Below, one piece after another: positions 1-8,464 of a DNA stretch of 64,000 nucleotides. Position 1 is the first letter of the stretch, and every line of letters starts with the position of its first letter. A program made the position numbers and the translations under genes. Below the pieces are notes generated by a model. That model did no database searches, was not told the DNA's origin, and was given only the letters and a program-made list of their open reading frames with translations. The stretch is from SIG603 sp964369215. Lineage in GTDB: Bacteria > Bacillota > Clostridia > Oscillospirales > Acutalibacteraceae. The stretch is taken from positions 1 to 64,000 of the forward strand of contig CAYJEZ010000001.1 in the NCBI GenBank assembly GCA_964369215.1. The letters are read 5' to 3'.

Positions 1-218
1 TTAAAGGCTCTAACGAAGATGTTAAAAATATGCTTCTTAACAATGTTAGCTCAAGGGCAAGAGAGTCAATTCTTGAAGATATCCAATATCTTAGAAATGT
101 GCGCATGAAAGATGTTGAAGAGGCACAACAAAATATCGTTAATGTTATTCGCACACTAGAAGAGACAGGAGAAATAGTAGTTTCAAGAGGTGGAGAGGAG
201 GACACCATAATTGCCTAA
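1..218 (+). CDS. fliG: Flagellar motor switch protein FliG, C-terminal end (partial)
   Basis: Only the last 72 or so codons are present; the gene starts before the window. The translated tail (SRARESILEDIQ, then VRMKDVEEAQQNIV and a final SRGGEED) matches the C-terminal domain of FliG, the C-ring protein that contacts MotA and generates torque. The reading frame is open from base 3. The stop overlaps the TTG start of fliH by 8 bases, which suggests translational coupling. The next genes (fliH, fliI, fliJ) give the usual order of a clostridial flagellar operon. Confidence 0.93.
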   Translation, partial: KGSNEDVKNMLLNNVSSRARESILEDIQYLRNVRMKDVEEAQQNIVNVIRTLEETGEIVVSRGGEEDTIIA

Positions 219-975
219 TATATTTAAAAGTAGAGGCATTACTCCTCCCCTTGAGAAATATAAAATTCCTGAAGAACCCTTTGTGTATGAAGAAATACCC
301 GAAGAGGAACCGAACCCCGAAGCTGGGGAGGAAGAAGCCTCAGAGGACGTTGATGCTTCAGAAGAAAGCAGCTTAGAAGATATGTTTGTAGAGAGTGTTT
401 TTACAGTAGTAGAAGAGCCCGAAGAAGAAGTGCCAGACGAACCCATATTACCTGAGCCTTTGACAGACGAAGAAATAGCCGAACTTTATAAAGAAGATAT
501 TCAAAGAGTTATTGAAGAGGCTAGCTACAAAGCATATAATGATATGATTGTTAAAAAAAGAGGAGAACTTAGCGAGTGTATTGAAAATGTAGACGCTAAG
601 CTAAAAGAGATACAAAAAGTACACACCGAGTTTATAGATAAATATGCCGAAGAGCTAAAATATTTTGCCATTGAAATAGCCGAGAAAATGATAATTAAAA
701 AAATAGAAGAAGACGAACTTATTTTAGAGACATTAGTTATGAACACTGTGGGTACTATAAAAAATACTTCTTGGCTTGATGTTGAGTTATCTGAAAACTT
801 AGTCGGCCTTGTTGAAAAAATAAGAGAGAACCTTGAAGATGCAAGGGCAGTGGTTACAATAACCCCTATAAGTGGTGCAATTGACACTATTAGAGTTAAC
901 ACAGAAGAAGGGACAATAGTGTCTGGAATAAGCGCACAAGCAGATAATTTAAGGAAAATTTTTAAAGAGAATTGA
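211..975 (+). CDS. fliH: Flagellar assembly protein FliH
   Basis: FliH is the peripheral stator-like regulator of the export ATPase FliI. The 254-residue protein has a very acidic, Pro/Glu-rich N-terminal third (roughly residues 20-95), then a helical segment and a C-terminal FliH/V-ATPase subunit E-like domain (about 130-254, including FAIEIAEKMI). The start is a TTG inside the end of fliG, preceded by a strong purine-rich site (GGAGAGGAGG). The N-terminal half is low complexity and poorly conserved, so the assignment rests on the C-terminal domain and on the position between fliG and fliI. Confidence 0.88.
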   Translation: MPNIFKSRGITPPLEKYKIPEEPFVYEEIPEEEPNPEAGEEEASEDVDASEESSLEDMFVESVFTVVEEPEEEVPDEPILPEPLTDEEIAELYKEDIQRVIEEASYKAYNDMIVKKRGELSECIENVDAKLKEIQKVHTEFIDKYAEELKYFAIEIAEKMIIKKIEEDELILETLVMNTVGTIKNTSWLDVELSENLVGLVEKIRENLEDARAVVTITPISGAIDTIRVNTEEGTIVSGISAQADNLRKIFKEN

Positions 976-985
976 GGTGCTTAAA

Positions 986-2311
986 TTGGATAGAACAGTA
1001 GATGATATTCTCGATACCGCTAAGTATAGACGTATACTGAATTTATCCGATTTAAAGTCTCATGAGGGAAAAATTAGCAAAATACAAGGAATGACAATTG
1101 AAGCTACAGGGCTTATATGCAGTATTGGCGATATTTGCCAAGTAATAATAAAGGCAAAAGACCCTTTACTTTGCGAAGTGGTAGGAATTTCAGGAAATAG
1201 GGCATACCTTATGCCTTATAAAGAGACAGACGACGTAGGGCACGGTTGTGCTGTAATTAATACGGGCGAAAAGCTTAATGTTTTAGCAAGTGATGCCTTA
1301 ATAGGAAGAACAGTTGATGCACTAGGTAAACCTATTGATAACGGCCCTACTATTGTAGGGGGCACTCCGGTTTCTATAGGTGGAATAAGCTCAAACCCTT
1401 TGAGAAGACCACCAATAAAAGATATTATTCAACTTGGGGTTAAATCTATAGACGGCCTTTTAACAATAGGTAAAGGGCAAAGAATAGGAATTTTTGCAGG
1501 CTCTGGCGTTGGAAAAAGCACTTTGCTTGGAATGATAGCTAAAAATGTACGAGCAGACATTAATGTAATAGCTCTCGTTGGCGAAAGAGGACGCGAAGTT
1601 GTCGAATTTATCAACAGAGACTTAGGCCCTGAGGGTTTAAAACGCTCAGTGCTAGTCGTTGCCACCTCTGATCAATCTGCTATGATGAGGTATAAATGTG
1701 CACAAACAGCAACAGCAATTGCAGAATTTTTTCAAAGGCAAGGCAAAGATGTTTTGCTAATGATGGACTCGTTAACAAGGTTTGCTATGACGCAAAGAGA
1801 AATTGGTTTAAGTGTAGGAGAGGTACCAGTAGCAAGAGGCTACACGCCGTCTATCTACTCTGCCCTACCAAAACTATTAGAAAGAACAGGTAACTTTGAA
1901 ACAGGCTCTATCACAGGAATTTACACTGTTTTGGTTGAAGGCGACGACACAAATGAACCTGTTGCCGATACAGTAAGAGGTATTATTGACGGACATATAT
2001 TATTATCTAGGTCTTTAGCGGCAAAAAACCATTACCCTGCAATAGATGTTTTAGGAAGCGTAAGCCGTTTGATGAACAATATAGTAGACAAAGAACAAGA
2101 TGAAGTTGCAAATATTATGAGAAACATGTTGGCAATTTACAGAGAGAATGAAGACCTTATAGCTATAGGCGCATATAAACCCGGCGGAAATGCCGCACTT
2201 GATAACGCCATAGCTCATATGGATAAAATAAATGCATTTTTAAGACAAAGAGTTAATGAGCACATAAGCTATGAGCAAACTTTAGCTTTTATGAAACAAT
2301 GTATACTTTAG
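986..2311 (+). CDS. fliI: Flagellum-specific export ATPase FliI
   Basis: FliI is the F1-beta-like ATPase of the flagellar type III export apparatus, acting at the cytoplasmic gate with FliH and FliJ. Walker A (AGSGVGKST) lies near residue 170, the Walker B region (LLMMDSLTRFA) near 258, and the ALPKLLERTG motif follows. The length of about 441 residues is normal. A GTG at 977 is in frame, but the GAGGTG ribosome binding site sits on it, so the TTG at 986 with a 6-base spacer is the better start. Confidence 0.96.
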   Translation: MDRTVDDILDTAKYRRILNLSDLKSHEGKISKIQGMTIEATGLICSIGDICQVIIKAKDPLLCEVVGISGNRAYLMPYKETDDVGHGCAVINTGEKLNVLASDALIGRTVDALGKPIDNGPTIVGGTPVSIGGISSNPLRRPPIKDIIQLGVKSIDGLLTIGKGQRIGIFAGSGVGKSTLLGMIAKNVRADINVIALVGERGREVVEFINRDLGPEGLKRSVLVVATSDQSAMMRYKCAQTATAIAEFFQRQGKDVLLMMDSLTRFAMTQREIGLSVGEVPVARGYTPSIYSALPKLLERTGNFETGSITGIYTVLVEGDDTNEPVADTVRGIIDGHILLSRSLAAKNHYPAIDVLGSVSRLMNNIVDKEQDEVANIMRNMLAIYRENEDLIAIGAYKPGGNAALDNAIAHMDKINAFLRQRVNEHISYEQTLAFMKQCIL

Positions 2312-2376
2312 TTAGTAAACTCGAGCCGAACAAAAGTTGACACAATGTGTATTTTTAGAAAGGCACGGTTGTACAA

Positions 2377-2835
2377 ATGAAAGATTTTGAGTTTTCACTT
2401 GATAAGCTTTATAACTACAAAGAGCAAATATTAACAGAGGAAAAAAACAAATTATTACTTCTAAACGGAAGACGCGACGACATGCGCAACGAGATGAACA
2501 AACTTGAAGCATACAGATTTAATATGAAAGCTGAGCTTAAAAAAAAGCAACTAACAGGAATTAATGTAAGAGAAACCAGTTCATATACATTTCTGATTGA
2601 TAACGCAAAACATCAAATTCATGGATTACAAGTTGATATATATAACATAGAAAAAGATATTGCCGCCCAAACCAAAATTGTAGTAGGTATTTCACAAGAG
2701 GTAAGCGGCTTAGAGAAACTTGAAAGCAAACAAAGAGAAGTTTACAACAAAGAAGTAGCTAAAGAGACCGAGAATTCTATTTCAGACTATTTAAGCTCGG
2801 TAACTGTTACAAAACAAGAAAGAAGACAAGCATAA
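2377..2835 (+). CDS. fliJ: Flagellar export chaperone FliJ
   Basis: This 152-residue, almost entirely helical, charged protein fits FliJ, the central-stalk-like partner of the FliI hexamer that escorts substrates to FlhA. The opening MKDFEFSLDKLYNYKEQI is the typical FliJ start. The rest is a long antiparallel coiled coil rich in Lys, Glu and Gln. It follows fliI after about 65 bases that include an AGAAAGG site. FliJ is weakly conserved, so the call rests on its N-terminus, size, coiled coil and position. Confidence 0.87.
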   Translation: MKDFEFSLDKLYNYKEQILTEEKNKLLLLNGRRDDMRNEMNKLEAYRFNMKAELKKKQLTGINVRETSSYTFLIDNAKHQIHGLQVDIYNIEKDIAAQTKIVVGISQEVSGLEKLESKQREVYNKEVAKETENSISDYLSSVTVTKQERRQA

Positions 2836-2969
2836 TTTTAAACTTAACGTTTCCTATTTGAAAAGTAGTCAACTTTTTTATAAATTAATGACAAACAACT
2901 TTTCACTTTTAGTTTTTTACTCTACGCAAATAATGCGTTGTATGTTAAATATTGAAAGGAGGTGAAGAA

Positions 2970-4097
2970 ATGATGCAAAATGTAGACATTGTAAGGGCCA
3001 CCCAAGCTATTCAAAACAGAAGTAGTATAAGCTCACAATCACAAGGTAATCCTTTTTTCGAGGTATTCGCTAATATGACACAGGCACTTGCTATTGACGG
3101 TGAAGACCTTAATTTAAAAGAAGAACCCAGCGAAGAAGCTATACTGATTGCCGCCCTAATGCAAGCAACGGGCACAGTGCAAAACATTGAACTCTCTGAA
3201 GATACTACAGAGGTAGCCAACTTGCTTTTTGAAGAGCAAATTCCACTTATAGCTAATACTTCACAGCAACAATTGCTATTAAACACCAATAATGCTAATG
3301 TAGAACAAGTTATTACAGCTGCGAATTCTGAGCAAGCCGTACAATCTCAGTTACCACAAGTAGTACAAATTCCTAATGTTACTAACTCAAATCGTGTTAA
3401 ATTTAGTTTCACTGACTATTCAGCAGACAAGCCACAGGGTGTTGAATCAAATTATAGTATACTGAACAATAACTCAGTTTTAGCGCAAAGAGTGGATACA
3501 TCAGTGCAAAATGGCGATGAATTCATTCAAATTCAAAAGGCTATGGCAGACACTGAGCAAGGTGATGAGTTAATGCAAGCAAATGTTGGTCAACAACTTG
3601 TAACCGAGCAAACTCTTGATACTAACTTTGACATAGTACAAAAGAAAGCCGAAATAGTTGCAAAACAGCCAGAGTTTGTAAACCAAATGAAATTTGGAAT
3701 AAACGAGACTATGGAAAAAGGCGAGTTTGTGATGAAGCTATACCCTGAGGAACTTGGTGAAGTTACAATAAAACTTATTAACGAGGGTTCGAAGCAAGTT
3801 CTTGAAATTGTAACTGCTACAGCACAAGCAACAAAACTTATTAACGACGACTTAGCCGTTTTAAGAGAAGCTTTTAGACCGCTACAAATTGAAGTTAGAG
3901 AGAGTATTACTACCGTAGAACAGTCATTAGGCTCTCAAATGTCTGACTTAGGAGCTTTCGACGGAAGGCAAAACAGACAAAACTTTACAGCACAGCAATC
4001 GCAAGACGACATTTATTATCCGCTAGAGGATGATGAAACTCAAGAAGATGCAAATATGCCTGAGAACAATTTAGACATGCTGAGCATCTACATTTAA
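2970..4097 (+). CDS. fliK: Flagellar hook-length control protein FliK
   Basis: FliK is a secreted ruler that measures the hook and switches export specificity through FlhB. The protein has a low-complexity Gln/Asn/Ser/Thr-rich N-terminal two thirds and a compact C-terminal domain (about 240-330) with the family pattern MKLYPEELGEVTIKL. The start is ATG 2970 (or the adjacent ATG 2973), 6-9 bases after an ideal AAAGGAGGTG; the in-frame TTG at 2952 lies upstream of that site and is unlikely. Length about 375 residues. The position before flgD is canonical. Confidence 0.9.
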   Translation: MMQNVDIVRATQAIQNRSSISSQSQGNPFFEVFANMTQALAIDGEDLNLKEEPSEEAILIAALMQATGTVQNIELSEDTTEVANLLFEEQIPLIANTSQQQLLLNTNNANVEQVITAANSEQAVQSQLPQVVQIPNVTNSNRVKFSFTDYSADKPQGVESNYSILNNNSVLAQRVDTSVQNGDEFIQIQKAMADTEQGDELMQANVGQQLVTEQTLDTNFDIVQKKAEIVAKQPEFVNQMKFGINETMEKGEFVMKLYPEELGEVTIKLINEGSKQVLEIVTATAQATKLINDDLAVLREAFRPLQIEVRESITTVEQSLGSQMSDLGAFDGRQNRQNFTAQQSQDDIYYPLEDDETQEDANMPENNLDMLSIYI

Positions 4098-4125
4098 ATA
4101 AAATAATATAAGAAAGGAGAAAACT

Positions 4126-4872
4126 ATGAGCGGTATTGCAAACAGTACTAGTGTACCTCCATCAGGTAATAACTATGACGTTGTAGTTACTAACGAGACA
4201 GATAACTCTATACTTGACCCCAGTTATTTTTTAGAGCTTATGATAGTTGAGATGCAAAACCAAGACTTTACAGACCCTGTAGATAACTCTGAAATGGTTG
4301 CACAAATGGCTAGCTTTACTAACTTACAACTTATGGAAGAAATGGCAGAGCAATCAAACGCTATGTACGCTATGAACCTAGTAGGTAAAACGGTTACTGC
4401 GTCAAGGTTTAACTTTGACGGCTCACTTGATACTACTACGGGTACAATTGATAAAATTTCTTTAATAGACAATGAGTACATTGCTTATATAGGAGATAAA
4501 ACATACGAGCTTTACCAAATTATGGAAATAGGGGTTAGTAAAACAGACGACATAAACGCAGCTAATTTTGACCTTGAGGCTATGTTTATAACAGATGAAA
4601 GCGCAACAATATCTTGGGAGATTCCTACAGATGACCCTGTAAAAGCGGAAGAACTTCAGTATACAGTTTACTACTCTACAAACAGCGATTTTGATACTGT
4701 TGACAAGGTAGAAAATGGTATTATGCACGGCACACCTAATCAAACAGGTTTAAACAGTGCATTGCTTAATTACTTATCACCAGATACTACATATTATGTA
4801 AATGTTGTTGTAGCAGACGCACAGGGCAATAAAAGTGTTTATAAGCCACTGGTAGTAAAAACAATCATTTAA
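4126..4872 (+). CDS. flgD: Flagellar hook assembly scaffold FlgD
   Basis: FlgD caps the growing hook and is discarded when the hook is complete. The N-terminal region (residues 25-90) contains the conserved block with FLELMIVEMQNQDFTDP and a segment around MVAQMASFTNLQ. A central region follows, then a C-terminal fibronectin-like module (about 150-245, with YTVYYSTNSDFDTV and DTTYYVNVVV) in place of the usual FLG-Ig/tudor arrangement. It has a good AGAAAGGAG site. It sits between fliK and the small TIGR02530-type protein, as in other Firmicutes. Confidence 0.93.
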   Translation: MSGIANSTSVPPSGNNYDVVVTNETDNSILDPSYFLELMIVEMQNQDFTDPVDNSEMVAQMASFTNLQLMEEMAEQSNAMYAMNLVGKTVTASRFNFDGSLDTTTGTIDKISLIDNEYIAYIGDKTYELYQIMEIGVSKTDDINAANFDLEAMFITDESATISWEIPTDDPVKAEELQYTVYYSTNSDFDTVDKVENGIMHGTPNQTGLNSALLNYLSPDTTYYVNVVVADAQGNKSVYKPLVVKTII

Positions 4873-4887
4873 AAAGGAGTTGAAATT

Positions 4888-5271
4888 ATGGATGACATTA
4901 GATTTAAGTATTTATCATCTGTGGTTACCGGTGCTCCTAAAGTAGATAACTCGCAATTTAATGGTAAAACCCAAGGTTCTAATTCAGACGATTTTAAGAA
5001 GATACTTGAGAAACAATTAGAGGGCGGAGTTAATTTTTCTAAGCATGCTATGCAAAGGGCCGAAGAAAGAAATTTAGACATTTCTGACGAAAGCATTAAA
5101 AGACTTAATGACGGCGTTAAAATGGCAGAACAGAAAAATTTAAATGATGTATTAATACTGGTGGATAAAACAGCATTTTTAGTAAATGTGCCAAGCAACA
5201 CGGTTATAACCGCAAAAGATAATAACGAAGCAGATATTTTTACGAATATAAACGGAGCCGTAATAATGTAA
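4888..5271 (+). CDS. Flagellar operon protein, TIGR02530 family
   Basis: This is a 127-residue soluble protein of the small family (TIGR02530) found between flgD and flgE in many Firmicutes. The diagnostic block is FSKHAMQRAEERNLDIS, followed by KRLNDGVKMAEQKN and a short beta-rich C-terminus ending NINGAVIM. Its biochemical role is not established; the context suggests help in hook assembly or export. It has an AAGGAG site 9 bases before the ATG. The 73 bases after it contain short inverted repeats and the flgE ribosome binding site. Confidence 0.88.
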   Translation: MDDIRFKYLSSVVTGAPKVDNSQFNGKTQGSNSDDFKKILEKQLEGGVNFSKHAMQRAEERNLDISDESIKRLNDGVKMAEQKNLNDVLILVDKTAFLVNVPSNTVITAKDNNEADIFTNINGAVIM

Positions 5272-5344
5272 GCCGGACCTTTAAGGAGGCTTAATTTACC
5301 TTGACTGACCGATAGGTAAAGCGGCATTATAAAGGAGAGTTTTT

Positions 5345-7000
5345 ATGAACAGAGCATTGTTTTCAGGTGTTGCAGGTCTTATTACTCATCAAACTAAAAT
5401 GGATGTTATAGGTAATAATATTGCAAACGTTAACACATACGGATATAAAACACAACGCGCAGTTTTTAGCGATGTATTTTATCAAACTATTGAAAGCGCA
5501 TCGGCAGGAACAGGTGATAGCGGTGGTACTAACCCATCTGGTATCGGTTATGGTTCAAACTTAAGCGCTGTGCAAACACAAATGACAACCTCTAGTATTC
5601 AAAACACAGGTTTTGGAATGGACGTTGCTATTACAGGCGATGGCTTTATTCAAGTAATGGATAGTAGCGGAAATACATATTATACAAAAGCAGGCCTTTT
5701 AAGCTACGACGCGCAAGGTTTTTTAACAGATGTAAACGGTAACTTTGTATTGGGTGCAACAGAAGTTGACGGAGTGCCCGCATCTGAGAAAATAAAGCTA
5801 GATAATATTGGTTCAGTAGCACAATCAAGACCTTCAGCAGATGTCACTATAAATGATATAGACTTTACATTGTCAGCCGCTGAGGCTAATAAATATGGAA
5901 ATATCTCAATAGCTATAGGTTCAAGTGAAGGCTTACCTCTAGGACAAGAAGCACAAGCTAGCATTTCTTCTACTGGTTCTATTACAGTCCAATTGAATGC
6001 TTTTGAAAGCTTTGCAAATATAGACGCTTTAAATAGTGCTATTAATTCTGCTATTACAGAGGCTAACGGGGGCGAACCTCATGCTGCTGGTTATATTTCA
6101 CTTACTGCTAGTGAAGATGTTTTTGCTGGTGGCCCTTTAACAGGCGAGCAAATTACTGGACCTGCAGGTGGAGTTGACTACGGTACTCTAACAAGCGCAT
6201 CAATGAGCAGTTTATTTGGCGGTAAAATGGTATTAAAAGGCGTAAGTAGCGACTTTGCTGGCTCAGGAACAGTTAACCCAACCGACTTTATTGCTACATA
6301 TAACGACACAGGCGCAGTCGAGGCTTGGGACATAACTTTAACCATTAACGGTGAAGACTACACAGGAAGTATCCCAGAGGATACTCAAGCTGCTTCTTTA
6401 TTGCTTAAATCAGCAAACGGAGACTATATTGAGGTTTCTAACCCTGGTTTTAACTCAATTACTACTGAGTTCCAAAATCAATCTGGTGCTACACCACCTC
6501 CTGTGCCTGCAAATGGTGACACCGCAAACGCTTTTGCCGGCGACCCAATAGTAGTAACTCCTTCAACAGTTTCTAGAAACTTAGGTCTAAGCTCTACAAC
6601 CTTCGCAATGGAGGGTGGTACAGAGGGCGGAAACATTACTCTTGATGAACTTTCAAACATAGCTATAGGTTCTGACGGTAGAATTACTGTTACTCACCCT
6701 GAGGCTGGTATCGTTGTAGTAGGTAAAATTTCGCTTGCTACTTTTGCTAACCCATCAGGTCTTGAGCTTATAGGTAATAACTATTATGCACAAACAGTTA
6801 ACTCTGGCGACCCACAACTTACAGACCCAGGCTTTGACGGAAGTGGCGCGCTAAAAAGCAGTGCTCTAGAGATGTCTAATGTTGACTTGTCAAAAGAGTT
6901 TGCAGATATGATTACTACTCAACGTGGATTCCAAGCTAACTCTCGTATCATTACAGTTACCGATACCATGCTTGAAGAGCTAATCAATCTAAAAAGATAG
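5345..7000 (+). CDS. flgE: Flagellar hook protein FlgE
   Basis: FlgE polymerises into the extracellular hook. The N-terminal rod-type motif (VIGNNIANVNTYGYK, near residue 25) and the C-terminal motif (LEMSNVDLSKEFADMI, then TTQRGFQANSRII) are the two helices of the hook/rod family. Between them are about 450 residues of Gly/Thr/Ser-rich surface domains. At 551 residues it is longer than the E. coli protein (about 400), which is common in Firmicutes because the exposed domains vary. The AAAGGAGAG site is well placed. Confidence 0.96.
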   Translation: MNRALFSGVAGLITHQTKMDVIGNNIANVNTYGYKTQRAVFSDVFYQTIESASAGTGDSGGTNPSGIGYGSNLSAVQTQMTTSSIQNTGFGMDVAITGDGFIQVMDSSGNTYYTKAGLLSYDAQGFLTDVNGNFVLGATEVDGVPASEKIKLDNIGSVAQSRPSADVTINDIDFTLSAAEANKYGNISIAIGSSEGLPLGQEAQASISSTGSITVQLNAFESFANIDALNSAINSAITEANGGEPHAAGYISLTASEDVFAGGPLTGEQITGPAGGVDYGTLTSASMSSLFGGKMVLKGVSSDFAGSGTVNPTDFIATYNDTGAVEAWDITLTINGEDYTGSIPEDTQAASLLLKSANGDYIEVSNPGFNSITTEFQNQSGATPPPVPANGDTANAFAGDPIVVTPSTVSRNLGLSSTTFAMEGGTEGGNITLDELSNIAIGSDGRITVTHPEAGIVVVGKISLATFANPSGLELIGNNYYAQTVNSGDPQLTDPGFDGSGALKSSALEMSNVDLSKEFADMITTQRGFQANSRIITVTDTMLEELINLKR

Positions 7001-7025
7001 TTAATAATTTTTATATTTCTGTGGT

Positions 7026-7191
7026 GGCGAAATTTATTTTCGCCGTCATAGTCAGGTGGAAAGAATGAAAACAAAAGTTTTCATTATGTTAGTTTTATAG
7101 GAAAGCAGTTATTTTTATACCTATAATGGAAAGAATAGCCATTATGTATAAAAAGTATTTTATACAATGATTAGCTTTCCATCTGACTATG
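7026..7191 (+). other. Large structured RNA element between flgE and flbD
   Basis: No gene occupies 7001-7231. The DNA folds on paper into a hairpin (7026-7032 with 7038-7044) followed by a three-way junction. Closing stem P1 pairs 7047-7063 with 7175-7191 (17 pairs, one G-T wobble). P2 pairs 7064-7072 with 7077-7085 (9 perfect pairs, AAAA loop). P3 pairs 7112-7120 with 7146-7154 and 7123-7129 with 7139-7145. Bases 7100-7106 can also pair with 7174-7180, competing with the inner half of P1. The flbD ribosome binding site lies just downstream. No named RNA family is recognised. Confidence 0.6.
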
Positions 7192-7231
7192 ATTAAAAAC
7201 TCATAAATAATAATAAAGAGGAGTACAGCTT

Positions 7232-7420
7232 ATGATTACCTTAAAGAAACTTGACGGAAACGAGTTTGTATTAAATTGTGAACTAATTGAAACTATAGAG
7301 GAAAGACCCGATACTACAATAAGACTGACTAATAAAACTTACCATATTGTTGAGGAAAATATGGAAGAAATTATAAAAAAGGTTGTAGAATACAAAAGAG
7401 AGTGTTATAATAGATTCTAG
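7232..7420 (+). CDS. flbD: Flagellar FlbD family protein (SwrD-like)
   Basis: This 62-residue protein matches the FlbD/SwrD family of short flagellar-operon proteins: MITLKKLDGNEFVLNCELIE at the start, then TTIRLTNKTYHIVEEN. In Bacillus subtilis the SwrD homologue raises flagellar motor power; the molecular mechanism is not settled. An AGAGGAG site precedes the ATG. It is flanked on both sides by long RNA hairpins, so its expression may differ from that of the surrounding operon genes. Confidence 0.88.
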   Translation: MITLKKLDGNEFVLNCELIETIEERPDTTIRLTNKTYHIVEENMEEIIKKVVEYKRECYNRF

Positions 7421-7440
7421 GGATATGTCATAAAAGGAAA

Positions 7441-7535
7441 GAGATAGTTTGAAATATTTTTCAGACAACAAGTTTTGTTTTATTTGTATAATAAAAACTT
7501 ATTATACAAATAAAAATCACAAAACATTGTATCTC
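7441..7535 (+). other. Extended stem-loop between flbD and motA
   Basis: Bases 7478-7494 pair perfectly with 7499-7515 (17 pairs, loop AAAC). Outside this, 7472-7477 can pair with 7520-7525, and 7441-7446 with 7530-7535. There is no T-tract immediately after the stem, so it is not a typical intrinsic terminator. It lies in the 138-base gap before motA and ends just before the motA ribosome binding site. RNA processing, stabilisation of the motAB message or translational control are possible. Confidence 0.6.
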
Positions 7536-7558
7536 ACAGAAAGGATTGAACTATTAAA

Positions 7559-8404
7559 ATGAAAAAGAGAACCATTGATATAGCTACAATTATTGGTATT
7601 GTCCTTGCTTTTGGTCTTGTTATTTTTGGTATGATTGTTGATACAGACTCCGAGACTAAAATGATTTCTGGTTTTACTATAGAGAAGCTTGAAAACTTTT
7701 TAGACATACCCAGTATATTCATAGTATTGGGTGGTACATTAGGTGCTTTGCTAATGATGTTCCCAATTAATCAGTTTGCAAAAATCATTAAGCATACAAG
7801 AATTCTTTTTATGCCTAATAAATATGACCCCATGAAATACATAGAAACTTTAGTAGAGTCTGCTAAAAAGGCTCGTATGAGTGGTCTTCTATCTCTTGAA
7901 GAAGACGCTGCTCAAATGGACGATATGTTCTTAAAAAACGGAATACAAATGGTAGTTGACTCAGTTGACCCTGAAATAGTAACTGCACAACTAGAAGACT
8001 GGATGGCTAATATTGAGGCAAGGCATGCTCAAGAGTGCTCATTATACGACAAAGGTGCGTCATTAGCTCCAGGCTTTGGTATGATAGGTACACTTATTGG
8101 TCTTGTTAACCTTATGAAAAACCTAACTGATGTTGCAAGCGTTGGTCCTAGTATGGCGGTTGCTCTTATCACAACATTTTATGGCTCACTTCTTGCAAAT
8201 GCAGTGTTTATGCCTATAGCCCATAAACTAAGAGTAAGGCATGACGAAGAAGCTCTTTGCTTAAATATTATTAGCGAGGGTATTCAATCGATACAAGCAG
8301 GAGAGAACCCCAATTTTATTCAAACAAAACTTATGAATATGTTACCTGAGTACCAACAAAAGAAATTGGCTAAAACTATGGGCTCTGCAGATAGCGCTGA
8401 GTAA
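7559..8404 (+). CDS. motA: Flagellar motor stator protein MotA
   Basis: MotA forms the ion-conducting stator ring around a MotB dimer in the inner membrane. The 281-residue protein has two N-terminal membrane segments (about 8-26 and 45-65), a long cytoplasmic loop with charged residues that contacts FliG, and two further membrane segments (about 170-190 and 205-225, with GMIGTLIGLVNLM and the TFYGSLLANAVFMPIAHKL block). It is followed directly by motB. An AGAAAGG site lies slightly far upstream (about 14 bases). Confidence 0.95.
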   Translation: MKKRTIDIATIIGIVLAFGLVIFGMIVDTDSETKMISGFTIEKLENFLDIPSIFIVLGGTLGALLMMFPINQFAKIIKHTRILFMPNKYDPMKYIETLVESAKKARMSGLLSLEEDAAQMDDMFLKNGIQMVVDSVDPEIVTAQLEDWMANIEARHAQECSLYDKGASLAPGFGMIGTLIGLVNLMKNLTDVASVGPSMAVALITTFYGSLLANAVFMPIAHKLRVRHDEEALCLNIISEGIQSIQAGENPNFIQTKLMNMLPEYQQKKLAKTMGSADSAE

Positions 8405-8464
8405 ACTTAATTCTAATGATGATAATATAATTGCGGTAAAATAATTTATTGGAAGGTGAGAAAA

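Noticed and set aside
7047..7191. MITE insertion between flgE and flbD
   Set aside because: The 17-base inverted ends would fit a MITE, but no target-site duplication is visible and the interior forms its own stable hairpins, which suits a functional RNA better. A genome-wide copy search would decide.
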